The position numbers and the translations under genes are program-made. Positions 30,952-34,187 of a stretch of 34,187 nucleotides of DNA are shown here, one piece after another. Source of the DNA: an uncultured Eubacteriales bacterium (GTDB taxonomy: Bacteria; Bacillota; Clostridia; Peptostreptococcales; Anaerovoracaceae); NCBI GenBank assembly GCA_910583765.1, contig CAJTYS010000041.1:1-34187 (forward strand). Reading direction: 5' to 3'. Under the pieces are notes generated by a model. The model was given only the letters and a program-made list of their open reading frames with translations. It was not told the origin of the DNA and did no database searches. Position 1 is the first letter of the stretch. Each line of letters opens with the position of its first letter.

Positions 30952-31623
30952 ATGGGAAAAACTGAAAAAGTGACAGGAATGAGAAAGATCATTGCTGCTA
31001 GAATGAGTGAAAGCTGGCATACGTCACCGCGCGTGGTATATACCCTCAGCGTTGATATGACCAATGCCCAGAACTATATCAAGCAGTTGAACGAGGGCAA
31101 TGCGGATAAGGCCAAGAAGGTCACTGCCAACCATGTGCTGATGAAGGCCTGCGCCGATGCCATGGCCGAATACGAATATGTGAATTCCAGCTTTACGGAA
31201 AATGGCATCGAGATTCATGACCAGATCAACATCGGCCTCGCGGTAGCTGTTGACAAAGGCCTGATCGTGCCAAGCGCCAAGGATGTGGGAAATAAAGATA
31301 TCAGAGAGATCGCCGAAGAGACCAATTCTCTCGTTGAAAAGGCCAGAACAAACAAGCTGAATATGGATGAAATCTCTGGCGGTACTTTTACCATCACCAA
31401 TCTGGGAATGATGGGCATTGAAAACTTTTCCCCGATCATCAATCAGCCGGAGGTGGCGATCCTGGGTGTCAACAAAATCATCGACACGCCGGCTGTCTGC
31501 GAGGGGCAGATCGTGATCAAACCGAAGATGAACCTGAATTTTGTCGCTGACCACAGAGTCATTGACGGAGCTTATGCGGCGAAATACATCTCAAAAGTGA
31601 AAGAAATCTTAGAAAGTCTCTAA
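30952..31623 (+). CDS. 2-oxoacid dehydrogenase acyltransferase (E2) catalytic domain only
   Basis: The 223-residue protein starts MGKTEKVTGMRKIIAARM, the first helix of the E2 catalytic domain, and carries the active-site H201 and D205 in DHRVIDG near its end. Other family features are TANHVLMKACADAM, INIGLAVAVDKGLIVPS, GGTFTITNLGMMG and AILGVNKI. There is no lipoyl domain and no peripheral subunit-binding domain, which normal E2 proteins have before this point. The ATG at 30952 follows AAGGAG; the frame extends 16 codons upstream without a ribosome site. It must use the separate lipoyl protein encoded at 28791-29054. Last gene of the operon. Confidence 0.9.
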   Translation: MGKTEKVTGMRKIIAARMSESWHTSPRVVYTLSVDMTNAQNYIKQLNEGNADKAKKVTANHVLMKACADAMAEYEYVNSSFTENGIEIHDQINIGLAVAVDKGLIVPSAKDVGNKDIREIAEETNSLVEKARTNKLNMDEISGGTFTITNLGMMGIENFSPIINQPEVAILGVNKIIDTPAVCEGQIVIKPKMNLNFVADHRVIDGAYAAKYISKVKEILESL

Positions 31624-31684
31624 TTTGACAACTCCTTTTCATTACTGTGGCATCTGCGATGGGGCTGCGGTATATCATAAAAAA

Positions 31685-31734
31685 CAATAAAATAGGAGAG
31701 GTTCAATTTTTTCTGAACCTCTCCTATTTTATTG
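31685..31734. terminator. Very strong terminator of the dehydrogenase/mutase operon
   Basis: A 21-bp perfect stem (31685-31705 with 31714-31734) with an 8-nt T-rich loop. The right arm includes TATTTTATTG and could also stop transcripts coming from the other side. Confidence 0.85.
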
Positions 31735-31857
31735 AACGAGTCAAGCTGCTAATTAGGTCAGTACGCAGAGATATTCCTATGAGATGACACACACCATCAT
31801 TTACAAAAGGAATGGCTCGTAGTAAAATAAAGAATACGAAGAACGGAGGCGCGGCGG

Positions 31858-33437
31858 ATGGAAAGAGCGGTTTCACAAGGACGAAAAAAATTTAATACGG
31901 CAGGACCATGCGTACCACAATATCACTATATGGCAGATGTGAGGAACAAGATCGACCACATCATAAAAGAATACGTAGAACAGGAAGAGTATTTTACCAT
32001 CAATCGGGCTAGGCAATACGGTAAGACGACAACTTTGTACCTACTGCAGGAGAATCTGAAAGACCGCTGCGTTGTTTTGAGCATTAGCTTTGAAGGCAAG
32101 GAAGAATATTTCACTTCTCTGCGGAATTTTGCGGAAGGATTGAATTTGAGTTTTTGTAAAGCTTTGAAAAAATCACATCTGGCGCTGTCCGCGATCTTTC
32201 AGGACCCAATCATCCAGCCGCTGGCAATGGAGGAAATCGGTGAACGAGTGACGGCCTTGTGCGAGCAGGCGGGAAAACCGGTCATATTGATGATCGATGA
32301 AGTGGACAAGGCCGCAGATAATCAGGTGTTTTTATCTTTCCTCGGAATGCTGCGAGAACGGTATCTAAGGCGGAGGATAGGTGGAGACAAAACTTTCGAT
32401 AGTGTGATACTGGCTGGCGTGCATGATATTAAAAATTTGAAATGAAGCTTCATGCGGACGAGGGGCAGACTTATAATAGCCCTTAGAATATTTCTGCTGT
32501 TTTTGAAGTGGATATGGGGCTTTCAGTGGAAGAAATCGAGAGTATGCTCCAGGAATACGAAGATGATACGCATGCTGGCATGAATATGCGCCAGATGGCC
32601 CAAGGCCTGCGGGAGTACACAGGTGGATATCCATTTCTGGTAAGCTGCCTGTGCAAGCTCATGGACGAGAAAGGACTGCGCTGGGATAAAGGAGGGCTCC
32701 ACACAGCGGTAAAGGAACTGCTGAGAACAAATAACACGCTCTTTGATGATGTGATAAAAAATATCAGGAATCATCAGGAATTCTCAGATCTGGCAGAGCA
32801 AATCGTGCTGCAAGGAGCGCAGGTGGCCTTTGAAATTCGTAACCCGATCATCCAGCAGGGTGTCATGTATGGGATCCTAAAGGAGCAGGATGGAAAGACA
32901 GCGGTTTCTAATGTTCTCTTTGAGACGTTAATCATCAACTATTTTGTGTCCGTCCGTTCCACGTATGCGCTGACTTCATCCAAATATGTGGAGAGTAGCC
33001 AATATGTTCAAAATGGAATGCTGGATATGGAACTGGTGCTGCGCCGCTTTTCCACATTTATGAAAGCAGAGTATCGGGACAAGGATGGCACGTTCATCGA
33101 AAACCATGGGCGGCTTCTATTTTTGAGTTTTTTGCGTCCAATCATCAATGGGACGGGGCATTATGCCGTGGAGCCGCAGACGAGAAAAAATAATCGGATG
33201 GACCTTCAAGTGTTTTATGGAAATCAGGAAATGATCGTGGAATTGAAGGCGTGGCATGGCGAGAAATACGAGCAGAGCGGATATGATCAGCTGGTCCGGT
33301 ATCTGGAGGCCAGAGGTGTGGAAAAGGGATACATGCTGAGCTTTTGTGATAATAGGGAAACGCCTCGTGAAGATCGGACTTTTCAGTATCAGGGACATGA
33401 AATCTGTGAGGTGATCATAGCGTACCGGGATGCGTGA
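31858..33437 (+). pseudogene. Broken AAA-ATPase/PD-(D/E)XK nuclease-like gene
   Basis: Two ORFs (31858-32445 and the frame from 32442 to 33437) make one ancestral protein. The first has an ATPase core: ARQYGKTTTLYLL (Walker A) and VILMIDEVDKA (Walker B), ending VHDIKNLK. The second continues in another frame as MKLHADEGQTYNSP, a TAG stop at 32484-32486 where homologues would have a Trp, then ISAVFEVDMGLSVEEI. It ends with a nuclease-like RMDLQVFYGNQEMIVELKAW (the D...ELK pattern). So there is both a frameshift near 32440 and a nonsense codon. Such proteins are common in anaerobes, often in many copies, with unproven roles in defence or mobile elements. An ACGGAGG site precedes the ATG. Confidence 0.8.
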
Positions 33438-34156
33438 ATAAGGAATCTTGCGAAACCTCTGGAATTATGGTGTCGGATTATTTTCGTGAAGTCACGAAAA
33501 TGATAACTGTCGGCAAAGGCGGGCCGCCTGTGAGAAACATGAGGGTGTCATTACGCCAACAACCCCCAAAATGAAAGGCAAAAATTGCGCAAAAGCTGGA
33601 AAAACCTTGAAATCTTCAATTTTACGCATCAAAATGTTGGCAGACTAACAAAAAAATTCAAAATACGGTTTCGCAGCCTAAAATCCGCAATTTTTGTGCT
33701 GAAATCAGAGGTTTATTGGCGTAGTATCTTTGACCATATAGAGCTGCTTGGATGGGCTTGGAATCAAATTGCGGCATATCTTTCATTATTAATTTGGAAA
33801 AATAGGATTTTTCCCTGAAATCATTCCATTTTTTAATTACACAAAAAACTCTATAGTTACAATGGAATTCATATAGTTTTTTCTTATGCTGACTTACCCG
33901 ACTTTCTGCGTCAAGCATCTGTGCGTTTATCACGGAAATAATCTGGTTCTTTAGGCTTTCCTGCCCGAATTCATGTCTGTCGGGGTCAACCCTGGAAAAA
34001 TCAGCAAATGCGCCGCAGCTCCAAAGCGGGAACGCTTTGTGCGGAGCCCCACAAAAAGAATGCCGCTTTCTCCCATTCTGTGGTACAATAAAAGACAACA
34101 AGCACTAGTGGAACGAAAGCCAGAAAGGAGCCGCAGGGGGAACAGGAGGAAGAGAC
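33438..34156. other. 719-bp stretch without a supported gene
   Basis: I see no ORF with a convincing start, ribosome site or family pattern on either strand. A perfect 10-bp inverted repeat with a 2-base centre (33480-33489 with 33492-33501) lies just after the pseudogene, but has no T run. The middle (33580-33860) is AT-rich. Around 34081-34089 there is an extended -10 promoter for the next gene. Confidence 0.6.
34081..34089 (+). promoter_or_regulatory. Extended -10 promoter of the last gene
   Basis: TGGTACAAT fits TG-N-TAnAAT. It lies 68 bases before the ATG at 34157; the -35 region is poor. Confidence 0.45.
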
Positions 34157-34187
34157 ATGGCGAGAACGGTGGGGATCGGGCATCAGG
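34157..34187 (+). CDS. Start of an AAA-ATPase-like protein (partial)
   Basis: An AGGAGGAAGAG ribosome site precedes an ATG, and the ten visible residues are MARTVGIGHQ. This is close to the start of the AAA-ATPase-like family with a PD-(D/E)XK C-terminal domain (pattern MARTVGIGIQxFE). The rest lies outside the window. It would be a neighbour of the same broad superfamily as the pseudogene upstream. The call rests on ten residues. Confidence 0.5.
   Translation, partial: MARTVGIGHQ

Noticed and set aside
32430..32490. Programmed ribosomal frameshift in the AAA-ATPase gene
   Set aside because: A frameshift alone would not restore the protein, because a TAG follows 42 bases later in the second frame; decay is the simpler reading.
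33658..34101. A 147-codon minus-strand ORF near the window end
   Set aside because: It has no ribosome site, no recognisable family pattern and mixed composition, and it runs against the promoter and start of the last gene.

Overview
The window (34.2 kb) looks like chromosome of an anaerobic, Gram-positive, spore-forming member of the Clostridia (Firmicutes). Reasons: strong AGGAGG-type ribosome binding sites, Firmicutes-style energy-coupling-factor (ECF) transporter genes, a SpoIIQ-like forespore peptidase with a SigF-type promoter, meso-diaminopimelate (DAP) peptidoglycan genes (dapF, murE with a DNPR motif), and many short hairpin-plus-T-run terminators. The species cannot be fixed from the sequence alone.

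Region 1 (1-12.8 kb) is mostly housekeeping. It holds the last codons of tuf and two terminators, then a sensor kinase/response regulator pair, an APC amino-acid permease, aroD with ecfA1-ecfA2-ecfT and trmB on the same strand, a convergent spoIIQ-like gene, an aminotransferase, a sigma factor with a Cys-containing tail, a DUF2461 gene and a small HTH protein of the conjugative-transposon type.

Region 2 (12.75-14.5 kb) is gene-poor and rich in small elements. It has an exact 43-bp GC-rich repeat in two copies and a probable type I toxin-antitoxin locus (31-codon hydrophobic peptide with an opposing short RNA). A tRNA-Gly(CCC) gene follows, whose 3' end plus terminator is duplicated about 230 bp away. 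Last comes a 21-codon upstream ORF translationally coupled to a SecB-like gene.

Region 3 (14.5-21.05 kb) has a small Cro/C1 regulator divergent from a six-gene operon. The operon is a cystathionine synthase/lyase-family enzyme, dapF, murE, a secreted cell-wall-binding transglutaminase-like protein, a TolA-like lipoprotein and an acyltransferase-3 membrane protein. Two TATACCC-N8-GGGTATA palindromes lie at its promoter, one of them between the -35 and -10 boxes. The genes overlap or nearly touch and end at one terminator.

Region 4 (21.2-31.75 kb) is the most unusual. After an orphan HTH gene and a Cas2/SinR-like small protein, a degenerate ROK-family regulator faces a seven-gene operon with a textbook promoter and a 29-bp palindrome. 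The operon encodes a complete 2-oxoacid dehydrogenase complex (E3, E1 alpha, E1 beta, E2), but E2 is split into a free 87-aa lipoyl protein and a bare catalytic domain with no subunit-binding domain. Between the two E2 pieces sits a 593-aa protein with a C-terminal cobalamin-binding domain (DLHYFG). A short hydantoinase/oxoprolinase-type ATPase lies earlier in the operon. I infer a B12-dependent carbon-skeleton mutase feeding an oxidative decarboxylase, with the ATPase as a possible mutase reactivase. Substrate and pathway are unknown.

Region 5 (31.8-34.2 kb) carries a broken AAA-ATPase/PD-(D/E)XK-type gene (frameshift plus a TAG), about 0.7 kb without a convincing gene, and the start of what appears to be a second gene of the same broad superfamily.
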